This document shows, piece by piece, positions 34,447 through 42,415 of a stretch of 48,877 nucleotides of DNA. The stretch lies in contig CAZVBE010000017.1 of the NCBI GenBank assembly GCA_964625335.1, positions 1 to 48,877 of the forward strand. The letters are read 5' to 3'. The stretch comes from CAZGUG01 sp964625335 (lineage in GTDB: Bacteria > Bacillota > Clostridia > Ch29). Position 1 is the first letter of the stretch; each line of letters begins with the position of its first letter. Below the pieces are notes generated by a model that saw only the letters and a list, made by a program, of their open reading frames with translations, ran no database searches and had not been told where the DNA came from. A program made the position numbers and the translations under genes.

Positions 34447-35208
34447 CTAATCGTTAGTTAGTATACTGTCCATATTATAGAATCCCGGTCTTTGTTCCAC
34501 GATAAATCGGGCTGCCCTGAGGGCACCAAGGGCAAAAATCCTTCTTGAGAGGGCCAGATGCCTTATTTCTATAATTTCATCCGGTCCCGCAAACAGGATG
34601 CTGTGTTCACCCGGCATTGTTCCACCCCGTATTGCATGGATTCCTATCTCGGTGTTCTTCCGTTTGCCTGACTGCGGGGTCCTGCCGTACACAAAGTCTC
34701 TGCCTTCGGTTATCTCTTTTTCTATTGCCTTTGCTATCATCAAAGCGGTTCCGCTGGGGGCGTCAACTTTTTGGTTGTGATGAAACTCGGTGACTTCTAT
34801 ATCAAAGCTGTCTGATAGTACCGAAGCGACCCTGCCGCAAACCTCTTTTACCAGATTCACTCCCAGCGACATATTGGCGGAATTAAATACCGGTATCGTT
34901 TCGGCCGCCTGCTCAAGCAACCCCGTGTGCTCTTCATTAAGGCCGGTGGTTGCCACCAGAAGTGCCGTATTGTTTTTGACAGCATAGGGCACCAGCGCGG
35001 ATACGGATTCCGGTCTGGAAAAGTCAATTATCACATCTGCTTTTCCGCTAAACTGGTCTATCCTTTCGAAAACAGGATAACCAAAGGGGTTTTCCGCGGT
35101 GTTTTTGTCAACGCCGGCTGTTATTTCAATATCCGGCATCTTTGATGCTTCTCCTGATATTACCCTGCCCATCTTTCCGTTACAGCCGTTTAAGATGGTT
35201 TTAATCAT
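34447..35208 (-). CDS. dapB: 4-hydroxy-tetrahydrodipicolinate reductase
   Basis: A 253-residue NAD(P)H-dependent reductase that follows DapA in lysine synthesis. The nucleotide-binding NGCNGKMGRVI is at residues 7-17 and the signature EFHHNQKVDAPSGTAL at about 140-156. The length is typical. It lies four bases downstream of dapA, so translation is probably coupled. Confidence 0.96.
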   Translation of the reverse strand: MIKTILNGCNGKMGRVISGEASKMPDIEITAGVDKNTAENPFGYPVFERIDQFSGKADVIIDFSRPESVSALVPYAVKNNTALLVATTGLNEEHTGLLEQAAETIPVFNSANMSLGVNLVKEVCGRVASVLSDSFDIEVTEFHHNQKVDAPSGTALMIAKAIEKEITEGRDFVYGRTPQSGKRKNTEIGIHAIRGGTMPGEHSILFAGPDEIIEIRHLALSRRIFALGALRAARFIVEQRPGFYNMDSILTND

Positions 35209-35212
35209 GTAA

Positions 35213-36100
35213 TTACCCCCTTAACTCAAAACCGTAATTTGTCAGCGATTTTTTCAGAAACTCAAGGTTTTGTTCCACCATGGTTGTAAGGGGAAGTCTC
35301 AATTTGCCCACATCATATCCAATAAGGTTCATGGCAGTCTTAACGGGTATCGGATTTACCTCGCAAAACAGTGCCTTGAAAAGTGGTATTATTTTTAGCT
35401 GTAATTCCTTGCTTTTTTCCACATCCCCCTCAAGATAAGACATTACCATATCATGCATTTCCCTGGGGATTATATTTGCCGTTACGGATATTACTCCTTT
35501 ACCGCCCAGAGATAGGATAGGTACTACCTGATCGTCGTTTCCGGAATACAAATCTAATTTGTCTTCACAAAGATAGGCGGTCTCGGCAATTTGCGTGAAA
35601 TTTCCGCCGGCTTCCTTAACTCCTGATATGTTTTTGTGTGCGCACAGTATTTTAAGGGTATTTGGCAAAACATTGAGTCCTGTCCTGCCGGGAACGTTAT
35701 ATATTATTATTGGAATGTCTACGCTGTCCGCCACTGCTGTGAAATGCTCCACAAGCCCTTTTTGGGTTGTTTTGTTGTAATATGGGGTTATGACCAGCAA
35801 ACCGTCTGCCCCGACTTCCTGTGCATATTTGCTTCTTTTTATGGTTTTAGCCGTGTCGTTTGTGCCTGTACCGGCAATTACCGGTATTCTCCCGCCTGTT
35901 TTTTCTACGGCGAATTTTATCGCAGCCTTTAATTCGTCCTCGGTCATTGTGGAAGCTTCCCCGGTAGTCCCACAGATGATGATGGCATCGGTTAACTGCT
36001 CAACATGCATATCAATGAGTTCCCCAAGCTTCTCAAAGTCTATTCCGCTTTCAGTATAGGGAGTCACAATGGCAACTCCTGAACCAGTAAAGATTGACAT
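35213..36100 (-). CDS. dapA: 4-hydroxy-tetrahydrodipicolinate synthase
   Basis: A 295-residue TIM-barrel class I aldolase that condenses pyruvate with aspartate semialdehyde. The motif GTTGEASTM near residue 44, YNVPGRTG near 133 (catalytic Tyr) and the Schiff-base Lys in SGVKEAGG near 161 are present. It starts with GGAGGG before ATG. It is separated from asd by 120 bases that contain no terminator with a T-run. Confidence 0.96.
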   Translation of the reverse strand: MSIFTGSGVAIVTPYTESGIDFEKLGELIDMHVEQLTDAIIICGTTGEASTMTEDELKAAIKFAVEKTGGRIPVIAGTGTNDTAKTIKRSKYAQEVGADGLLVITPYYNKTTQKGLVEHFTAVADSVDIPIIIYNVPGRTGLNVLPNTLKILCAHKNISGVKEAGGNFTQIAETAYLCEDKLDLYSGNDDQVVPILSLGGKGVISVTANIIPREMHDMVMSYLEGDVEKSKELQLKIIPLFKALFCEVNPIPVKTAMNLIGYDVGKLRLPLTTMVEQNLEFLKKSLTNYGFELRG

Positions 36101-36220
36101 TAGATTACCCTCCTGTTTTTTTGCTGACTGAGCAGCAATAATATAATATATTTCCTGCAGCTTAAATATTGCGCAGTACCTATATGTAACACCGTCACTG
36201 ACGGTTCGTTTGGGTAAGCA

Positions 36221-37213
36221 TTACATTGAACCTGCAATGAGTTCGGCAATCTGCACTGCGTTGGTAGCGGCGCCCTTTCTTACATTATCCGCAACTATCC
36301 ATAGGTTTATACCACTATCAAGGCTCTCGTCTCTTCTTATACGCCCTGTATACACCAGGTCAGTATTAACCGCCGTGCTTGCCATCGGGTACAGGTTGTT
36401 TTGCGGGTCATCCACAACCCTTATTCCGGGACTTTTTTCAAGCAGTTCCTTAAGCTCTGCCAGGTCAAAATCCTTCTTGAACTCTATATTAAGGGATTCG
36501 CTGTGGCAGCTTTCCACCGGGACTCTGACGGTTGTTGCGGTTATCCTCAGACTATTGTCATCCAATATTTTCTGCGTTTCGTTTATCATCTTCATTTCTT
36601 CTTTGGTATAGCCGTTTTCAAGGAATACATCGATATGGGGCAGACAGTTGTTAGCTATGGGATGAGGATAAAGGGTTGGCTCCTTTCCTGCCAGACCATC
36701 ACTTAAGTCTTTAATCCCCTTGTAACCCGAGCCTGAAACAGCCTGATAGGTTGAAAACACAACCCTTTTTATTCCATACCTGTCATAAAGCGGTTTGAGC
36801 ACAACCACTGCCTGTATGGTGGAGCAGTTGGGATTGGCTATTATACCGCTGTGCTCTCTTACGGCATGGGGGTTCACCTCGGGGACAACAAGAGGCACAC
36901 CCTTTTCCATTCTCCATGCGCTGCTGTTATCAACAACCACTACACCCTTTGAAGCGGCTATGGGTGCGTATTTTCTGCTTGCATCTCCTCCTGCCGAAAA
37001 CAGGGCTATATCTATATCCCTGTCGAAGGAGTTCTCGGTGAGCTTTTCCACCGCATATTCCTTTCCTTTGAAGGCAAGGATTTTGCCCTCAGATCTCCCG
37101 GATGCAAACAGGTATAGTTCCCCAACAGGAAAATCCCTTTCTTCCAATACCTTTAGAAATGTTGTGCCAACCATTCCCGTTGCACCGACTATTGCAACCT
37201 TTAAGTCTTTCAT
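36221..37213 (-). CDS. asd: Aspartate-semialdehyde dehydrogenase
   Basis: A 330-residue NADPH-dependent enzyme that reduces aspartyl phosphate. The N-terminal VGATGMVGTTF dinucleotide loop is at residues 9-19 and the catalytic Cys in NPNCSTIQ at about 128-135. It is the first gene of the asd-dapA-dapB-dapH operon and lies directly after the lysine riboswitch and its terminator, so its expression should fall when lysine is abundant. Confidence 0.96.
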   Translation of the reverse strand: MKDLKVAIVGATGMVGTTFLKVLEERDFPVGELYLFASGRSEGKILAFKGKEYAVEKLTENSFDRDIDIALFSAGGDASRKYAPIAASKGVVVVDNSSAWRMEKGVPLVVPEVNPHAVREHSGIIANPNCSTIQAVVVLKPLYDRYGIKRVVFSTYQAVSGSGYKGIKDLSDGLAGKEPTLYPHPIANNCLPHIDVFLENGYTKEEMKMINETQKILDDNSLRITATTVRVPVESCHSESLNIEFKKDFDLAELKELLEKSPGIRVVDDPQNNLYPMASTAVNTDLVYTGRIRRDESLDSGINLWIVADNVRKGAATNAVQIAELIAGSM

Positions 37214-37285
37214 GTCTTACGCCTCCTCAAGCATAGTTTCCTTAATATAATTATATGTAAGGAAACATTTAATATTATGAAGCTA

Positions 37286-37315
37286 TTAAAAAGCCGGCAT
37301 ATAAACAAGCCGGCT
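37286..37315 (-). terminator. Terminator of the lysine riboswitch
   Basis: On the minus strand, arms AGCCGGC and GCCGGCT (37309-37315 with 37292-37298) and a T-run follow the aptamer. It is the expression platform that stops transcription before asd when lysine is bound. Confidence 0.85.
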
Positions 37316-37362
37316 GACACTAATAATATACAAGCCTACAAACCAAAGTAGACCTAATATTA

Positions 37363-37535
37363 TGATAGCGCTCCACCGGTTAAGGTGACAGTTATCCAGC
37401 TGTTAACCGGACACCCAGGTAACACTTCAAGGGAGGAGTGAAACCTTCGGCATTTTCCCCTTTCGCTATCCTTCAGCGGAGTCCCTCCTCCTTCGGATAT
37501 TTACTGATGAAAGATGCACCTCTACCATATTATTG
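37363..37535 (-). promoter_or_regulatory. Lysine riboswitch (L-box) upstream of asd-dapABH
   Basis: Read on the minus strand, the leader shows the hallmark pieces of the L-box: GGTAGAGGTGC at the 5' side, CAGTA, GAAAGGGGAA, TGCCGAAGG, a CTGGGT segment, and the closing GGAGCGCTATC. The order matches the known lysine aptamer, and the downstream genes are lysine synthesis genes. The exact ends are estimated from the flanking P1 sequences. Confidence 0.92.
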
Positions 37536-37544
37536 ATTTTATCC

Positions 37545-37573
37545 ATGATAACATTATATAGGTTGTTTGTCAA
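37545..37573 (-). promoter_or_regulatory. Sigma-A promoter of the lysine riboswitch operon
   Basis: Minus-strand TTGACA (37568-37573) and TATCAT (37545-37550) with a 17-base spacer, placed just before the aptamer. Confidence 0.75.
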
Positions 37574-37629
37574 CGATACCTGATGGACGGCATTTGTCCG
37601 AAAGGCCCTGTTTATATAGAAATTTTTGC

Positions 37630-37658
37630 TTGCAAATGGAATGTGTATGTGATATAAA
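37630..37658 (+). promoter_or_regulatory. Candidate sigma-A promoter for a short transcript
   Basis: TTGCAA (37630-37635) and TATAAA (37653-37658) with a 17-base spacer. Any RNA from it would meet the terminator at 37734-37778 after about 110 bases, before the next gene. Confidence 0.45.
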
Positions 37659-37733
37659 ATTAATAACAGATATAAAAAGCAGAATATGCGGAAATTATCA
37701 CTTGTTTATTCAGATGCATAAACATCGCCATAA

Positions 37734-37778
37734 ACAAGGTCAATGAATGTTGATTACATTCGTGCGGCCTTGTTTTTT
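37734..37778 (+). terminator. Terminator upstream of the D-aminoacylase cluster
   Basis: Outer arms ACAAGG / CCTTGT and inner GAATG / CATTC form an imperfect stem followed by six T. It lies upstream of the sigma-54-type promoter at 37810 and isolates the cluster from earlier transcription. Confidence 0.7.
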
Positions 37779-37809
37779 GTTATATACTAACTAAATTTTA
37801 TTAATATAA

Positions 37810-37825
37810 TGGCAGTTAATATGCA
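37810..37825 (+). promoter_or_regulatory. Predicted sigma-54 (-24/-12) promoter of the D-aminoacylase cluster
   Basis: TGGCAGTTAATATGCA has GG and GC separated by exactly 10 bases and shares TGGCA...AATATGCA with the site at 16318-16333. It lies 36 bases before the predicted start of the D-aminoacylase gene. Confidence 0.6.
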
Positions 37826-37860
37826 TTCAAAAAGCCGTTTTGGAAGGGATGGTTTATAAG

Positions 37861-39438
37861 ATGTACGATGTGGCAATAAATAACGGATTAATAGTAGATG
37901 GTACAGGCGCTCCGGCCTATTTCGGAAGTATTGGCATAAAGAAAGACAGGATTGAACATATAAGTCCTGACAGACTGTATGGCAAGCACACCATTAATGC
38001 AGAGGGACTGACAGTAACCCCGGGATTTATAGATGTTCACACCCATTCCGATACAAGCTTTATTATTGACAATAGACTGGAAAATAAAGTTTATCAGGGG
38101 GTAACCACAGATATAATTGGCAACTGCGGCATATCGATTTTCCCGTCACCCGGAAAAAATGATTATTATGAATTGTTTAAAAAATATTGCTCAGGACTGC
38201 TGGTAGGGACCGATAAACTGAAGAATAAATTTGAAGATATCAATGCCTATAAGGATGCATTAAAAAGAACCAAAACAGCGATAAATTGCGGAATATTGGC
38301 AGGTCATGGAACACTGAGAATTTGTGCAATGGGCTTTGAAAACAGAAAGTCCACAGATGAAGAAATTGAAACGATGAAGGAATTATTGGACCATCAAATC
38401 GAAAATGGTGCAATTGGCATGTCATTAGGTCTTATTTATCCCCCGGGAAGTTTCTCCGACAAACATGAATTAATTGAACTGGCAAAGGTTATAAAAAAAC
38501 ATGATGCTCTTTTAACGGCACATATAAGAAATGAAAAGGCGGGGATATTTGAAGCGGTAAAAGAAATGATTGATATTGCCCAAACTACCCGGGTTCGGCT
38601 GCATATATCCCATTTGAAGCTTATGGGAGAAAGCAACTGGGGAAAAACAGAAAAACTGTTGAATATGATAGCCGATGCAAATGAAAAAGGCGTTATCATT
38701 ACATGTGACCAGTATCCCTATTCCGCATCAAGCACAACCCTTGCTGCCGTAGTACCCTCATGGGCCCATGAAGGCGGAACATCCAAAATGCTGGAAAGGC
38801 TCAGGGAAAAACCGGAAGTTCTGGAGCACCGGATTGCCAGGCTGATAGATGAAAGAGACGGAGCGGGCAGAATAAAAATTGCTCATACATTTGGGACAAA
38901 ACCCCAATATGAAGGTCTGCTGTTATCCGAGCTGGCTCAAATTATGGATTTAAATGCTGCGCAGACAGTAATCAAGGCCCTTGATGAAACCAATGGTAAA
39001 GTAAATGCCATATACTTTTCGATGAGCGACAGGGATGTCGAACATATCCTTTCCCAGGAAAACATTATCGTCGGCAGTGACGGTTCTGCCCAAAGCTATG
39101 ATAATAAGGTGAGTAAGGGGTTACCCCACCCAAGAAATTTTGGAACCTTTCCAAGGGCTGTAAGAATGGGCAGAGAGATTGGCAGGCTAAGCAGGGAAAA
39201 AATTATCAGGAAAATGACCGGGTTGCCGGCGGAGGTATTTAAGCTTAAAGGTACAGGCTCAATTTGTATTGGGAACTATGCCGATATTACCATATTTGAC
39301 TGGGATGAATTCGAAGATACCGCAACCTTTGAAAACCCTTATCAAAAACCAACGGGGATAAAACATGTGTTAGTTTCGGGTTCATTAATCCTTGAAGACG
39401 GAGAAATGACCCAGAACAGACCGGGCAGGATATTTTAG
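37861..39438 (+). CDS. N-acyl-D-amino-acid deacylase family amidohydrolase
   Basis: 525 residues of the amidohydrolase superfamily, D-aminoacylase group. Metal-binding HTHSDT follows GFIDV near residue 65; NCGIS, GHGTLR and later HISHLK and GSDGS segments fit the family. Members hydrolyse N-acyl-D-amino acids or act on D-residue dipeptides. ATG 37861 gives the usual N-terminus (MYDVAINNGLIVDG) with GGAAGGG upstream, although the spacing is long; in-frame codons at 37849 and 37840 are alternatives. It is the first gene of a cluster with a transporter, a beta-lactamase-fold hydrolase and a dipeptide epimerase. Confidence 0.88.
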   Translation: MYDVAINNGLIVDGTGAPAYFGSIGIKKDRIEHISPDRLYGKHTINAEGLTVTPGFIDVHTHSDTSFIIDNRLENKVYQGVTTDIIGNCGISIFPSPGKNDYYELFKKYCSGLLVGTDKLKNKFEDINAYKDALKRTKTAINCGILAGHGTLRICAMGFENRKSTDEEIETMKELLDHQIENGAIGMSLGLIYPPGSFSDKHELIELAKVIKKHDALLTAHIRNEKAGIFEAVKEMIDIAQTTRVRLHISHLKLMGESNWGKTEKLLNMIADANEKGVIITCDQYPYSASSTTLAAVVPSWAHEGGTSKMLERLREKPEVLEHRIARLIDERDGAGRIKIAHTFGTKPQYEGLLLSELAQIMDLNAAQTVIKALDETNGKVNAIYFSMSDRDVEHILSQENIIVGSDGSAQSYDNKVSKGLPHPRNFGTFPRAVRMGREIGRLSREKIIRKMTGLPAEVFKLKGTGSICIGNYADITIFDWDEFEDTATFENPYQKPTGIKHVLVSGSLILEDGEMTQNRPGRIF

Positions 39439-39584
39439 AATGCCTGTTTTGACGGCTTGTTTGATAGAATAACTCATGCCAAGCTGATATTGGAGGTGGT
39501 TATCTGTTGTTAACGGTATTGAGTTATGCTATTTTAAATACATCCAAGAGGTTAAGAATAAAAGTATAGGGAGGGAATCAATGA

Positions 39585-40901
39585 ATGGAAACAAAGGAAT
39601 TATTATTTAATATGCCACCAATCCTTGGGTTACTACCATTAATTGTCTATATATTTCTGTCATTTAAAAAGAATAGTCATCCTGTTGTAAATGTATTCGT
39701 ATGCGTGCTGTTGGGTGCAATTATAGTGAAACAACCGATACTTCAATTGGGCTCGGTAATAGCCGGTGCAATGGGATCCTTCCTGGCCCTGATAGGTCTG
39801 ATAATAATACTGGGTTCAGGATTAGGCGCAGTTTTAAGCCGGACGGGCGTAGCCGAAAATCTGGTCCATATACTTATGGATAAAATTGGAATCAATACTG
39901 AGCGAAAAGCAATAATAGGGACAATGGTTACTTCGGTTCTATTGGTTACGCTGCTGGGAACCATGGCGGGTGCAAATGCCATAATAGCCCCGATTGTAAT
40001 TCCGTTAGTTGCTACAATGGGGATTACACCAAGTACCCTGGCAGTAATATTCCAGGGTGCAGGTCAGACCGGACTTTTTCTTGGACCCTTCAGCCCTCCC
40101 ATGGTAACCCTGATGGAATTAACCGGGTTATCCTATATTCAAATTCTAATGTATGCGGGAATACCTGTTTCGGTATGCATGTGGGCGGTAACCTATTTCA
40201 TAGCAAGGCATACGCAAAAAACCACGTTTGGAAAGTATAAGTTCGAGCTTGAAGAGAAACACAGCGATAAAGAGTATGCAGCTTCCGCCGAGACAAAAAG
40301 AGCAACAATGGTATTCCTGGGGGCTTTCTTAGCGCTTATCGTGTATGGAGTAGCAGTTAAAAGCGGTGCTTCATATGCCATTTTCATAATGATAACGGTC
40401 GCTGTTGCAACGGGACTGGCTGCCGGAATGAAGATAGGGCAAATTGCCGATTCGATGTTCGAAGGCATGTCAAAGCTTATATGGCTGTTTGTGATGTTCC
40501 TGCTCTTTGAACCCTTCCTGATGTTCGTTGAGCAGTCGGGTGCTTTTGATGCCTTGTTTGATATAATGCAGCCACTTATAATAAGCAGCGGTCAAACGGT
40601 ATTTGCTTTACTGGCAAGTGTTATTGGAATATTCGGAATTAACGGTGCTGCGGTTGCCCAGGCAATGCTTATTGACAGCCTGTTTGCAAACATGGTTACC
40701 GGGTTAGGCGTCAATATGGGACTATGGGCAGCGGTATTACTGATAGGAAGCCAGATAACATCATTTGCTTATCCCGGGGGAGACATGCTGGGAGCTATGG
40801 GCCTCGCCCAATCAAAGGATATAAAATCTATGTTGAAACTGGGTTATTCAATTATAGTTGTTATCCTGGCAGTGGTAATAGTGCTGTCGCTGGTATTATA
40901 G
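39585..40901 (+). CDS. Ion-transporter superfamily permease
   Basis: A 438-residue membrane protein with about 11-12 hydrophobic helices, belonging by appearance to the IT/CitM-GntP-like class of secondary transporters. The loop segments GTMAGANAIIAPIVIPL and GQTGLFLGPFSPPMV are typical of these. ATG 39585 is nine bases after AGGGAGGG; an ATG four bases earlier is out of frame. It lies 12 bases before a cytosolic hydrolase gene, so it most likely imports the peptide or N-acyl amino acid that the cluster degrades. The exact substrate cannot be deduced. Confidence 0.8.
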   Translation: METKELLFNMPPILGLLPLIVYIFLSFKKNSHPVVNVFVCVLLGAIIVKQPILQLGSVIAGAMGSFLALIGLIIILGSGLGAVLSRTGVAENLVHILMDKIGINTERKAIIGTMVTSVLLVTLLGTMAGANAIIAPIVIPLVATMGITPSTLAVIFQGAGQTGLFLGPFSPPMVTLMELTGLSYIQILMYAGIPVSVCMWAVTYFIARHTQKTTFGKYKFELEEKHSDKEYAASAETKRATMVFLGAFLALIVYGVAVKSGASYAIFIMITVAVATGLAAGMKIGQIADSMFEGMSKLIWLFVMFLLFEPFLMFVEQSGAFDALFDIMQPLIISSGQTVFALLASVIGIFGINGAAVAQAMLIDSLFANMVTGLGVNMGLWAAVLLIGSQITSFAYPGGDMLGAMGLAQSKDIKSMLKLGYSIIVVILAVVIVLSLVL

Positions 40902-40913
40902 GAGGTTGATACT

Positions 40914-41750
40914 ATGACGTTAGAGAAAAGAGTGTTTTCAATACTGGGTGAATTGGAAGGTACGGTCGGGATGTATTTTCAAGACCTTGGTACCGGAAAA
41001 ACAATAAGTATTAACCCGAATACGGAATTTTCAGCTGCCAGCACTATAAAAATACCTCTGATATCACTTTTGCTGATTCAATCCAAATCGGGGTTGATTA
41101 ATCTGAAGGGTCAAGTGGAAATTGACCGGGCAAACAGAGTTGGCGGTACCGGTGTCATTAAAGAACTGGACAGGTCTTTTAAACCGACAATTCTGGATTT
41201 GGCCAAATTAGCCATAATAGTAAGTGACAATATTGCTACAAACCAGCTGATCGATATTGTAGGAGGCCCGGAAAGCGTCACCGAATTCTGCAATAAGCTG
41301 GGGCTTAACAATACGAAACTGCAGAGAAAAATGATGGATATCGAAGCGATGAAATCCGGCAGGGATAACATAACAACAGCAGGAGATATGGGTTATCTGC
41401 TAAAACTGTTGGCCAACAATCAAATCGATTCGGAGGAAGTGTCGGGCAGTGTGGTTAATATCATGAAGGGTCAGCAGCTAAGACAGAAATTACCCTATCT
41501 GATACCCGCATTGGAACCCGATGACCCCAATGTATACAGCGACAAGGTAGAAAATGGTACTGTAGTTGTAGCTCATAAAACCGGTGATTTGTGGAAGGTA
41601 CAACATGACGTGGGCATATTCATGCTGCCGGAGGGCAGAAAATATGTATTGGCAGTGTATACCAGCAACCTGAAGTCGGATGATGAAGGGATAAGAGCAA
41701 TTGCCAAATTATCGAAGGAAGTATACGATGCCATGGTTTGTGATAATTAA
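40914..41750 (+). CDS. Cytosolic class A beta-lactamase-fold serine hydrolase
   Basis: 278 residues with the three active-site elements of the penicillin-recognising serine enzymes: S43-T-I-K46, S104-D-N106 and K222-T-G224. There is no signal peptide or lipobox, so it should remain in the cytosol. The omega-loop region reads MMDIEAMKSGRDNITT and lacks the clear ExxxN pair needed for efficient beta-lactam hydrolysis, so a peptidase or amidase role is more likely. It is coupled to the transporter gene (12 bases apart) and placed among D-amino-acid enzymes, which suggests cleavage of imported D-residue peptides. Confidence 0.85.
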   Translation: MTLEKRVFSILGELEGTVGMYFQDLGTGKTISINPNTEFSAASTIKIPLISLLLIQSKSGLINLKGQVEIDRANRVGGTGVIKELDRSFKPTILDLAKLAIIVSDNIATNQLIDIVGGPESVTEFCNKLGLNNTKLQRKMMDIEAMKSGRDNITTAGDMGYLLKLLANNQIDSEEVSGSVVNIMKGQQLRQKLPYLIPALEPDDPNVYSDKVENGTVVVAHKTGDLWKVQHDVGIFMLPEGRKYVLAVYTSNLKSDDEGIRAIAKLSKEVYDAMVCDN

Positions 41751-41784
41751 CGCGGTAAGCTGAACATATAAGTGACCAAAAGCA

Positions 41785-41864
41785 ACGGCTCATGGTTAAA
41801 GCCAATGTACAACGTTTAGCAGGCGACAGCCATAAGGTGCAGCGGGTTTTAACCAATGAGCCGT
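41785..41864. other. Long inverted repeat between the hydrolase and DUF3870 genes
   Basis: Arms ACGGCTCATGGTTAAA (41785-41800) and TTTAACCAATGAGCCGT (41848-41864) pair over about 16 bp with a single bulge and enclose 47 bases. No T-run follows. It may be an mRNA-processing structure or a small structured RNA. Confidence 0.55.
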
Positions 41865-41958
41865 CCATATGAGTGATTATTGTTGCATTTCAAGGGTTTT
41901 GCTGGTACAATCTTGTGTATGATGATTTCTTCATTAATATAATATACGGGTGGTTCAT

Positions 41959-42279
41959 ATGTATGATAAAAATACAGTATATGTAATAGGACATGGGAAA
42001 ACCAGCAGTGACAATGCTATCACCGACAGATTTAAGATATTCTTCATAGGCTTTATAATAGATACACAAACCGATGAAATTGTGGATCTTGCCTGTTCTG
42101 CAACAATACCTACTACTCAGAATTTTATTGCTTCATTGTTTAAAGGAAGAAAATTTGACAGGTATTATGAAGAAATAGAAAATGAAATAATGACAAGGTA
42201 TTTCGGTACTTCTCAAAAAGCTATTATAGTATCCTATAAGGATGCCTTAAAAAAATACCATAAGGTAAAAACAAAGTAG
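41959..42279 (+). CDS. DUF3870 protein
   Basis: 106 residues that resemble the clostridial DUF3870 family (start VYVIGHGKTSSDNAITD, later FIIDTQTDEIVDLACSATIPTT). The function is unknown. ATG 41959 follows ACGGGTGG; an in-frame GTG at 41950 is possible. The family often sits beside genes for amino acid or peptide breakdown, as here, but that does not define a role. Confidence 0.78.
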   Translation: MYDKNTVYVIGHGKTSSDNAITDRFKIFFIGFIIDTQTDEIVDLACSATIPTTQNFIASLFKGRKFDRYYEEIENEIMTRYFGTSQKAIIVSYKDALKKYHKVKTK

Positions 42280-42339
42280 TATCAGATACTGCTTAATCTA
42301 GCAAATATATTATGATAACAGTAATATACAAAGTAGGTT

Positions 42340-42386
42340 AAATCCAGTGGAAGTCTTTTTGTGGCAGACTTTTGCTGGATTTCTAT
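42340..42386 (+). terminator. Terminator-like hairpin before the epimerase gene
   Basis: Outer arms AAATCCAG / CTGGATTT and inner AAGTCT / AGACTT form a long stem followed by a short T-rich stretch (CTATTTTG). It ends the DUF3870 transcript or attenuates readthrough into the epimerase gene. Confidence 0.6.
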
Positions 42387-42415
42387 TTTGCATAATATTT
42401 AAGGGAGTTTTAAAA

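Noticed and set aside
40914..41750. Secreted beta-lactamase resistance gene
   Set aside because: There is no signal peptide and no clear omega-loop ExxxN; gene context points to peptide metabolism.
41890..41930. Third sigma-54-type promoter before the DUF3870 gene
   Set aside because: A TGGTAC...TTGTG resemblance exists, but the -12 GC is missing at the required 10-base spacing.
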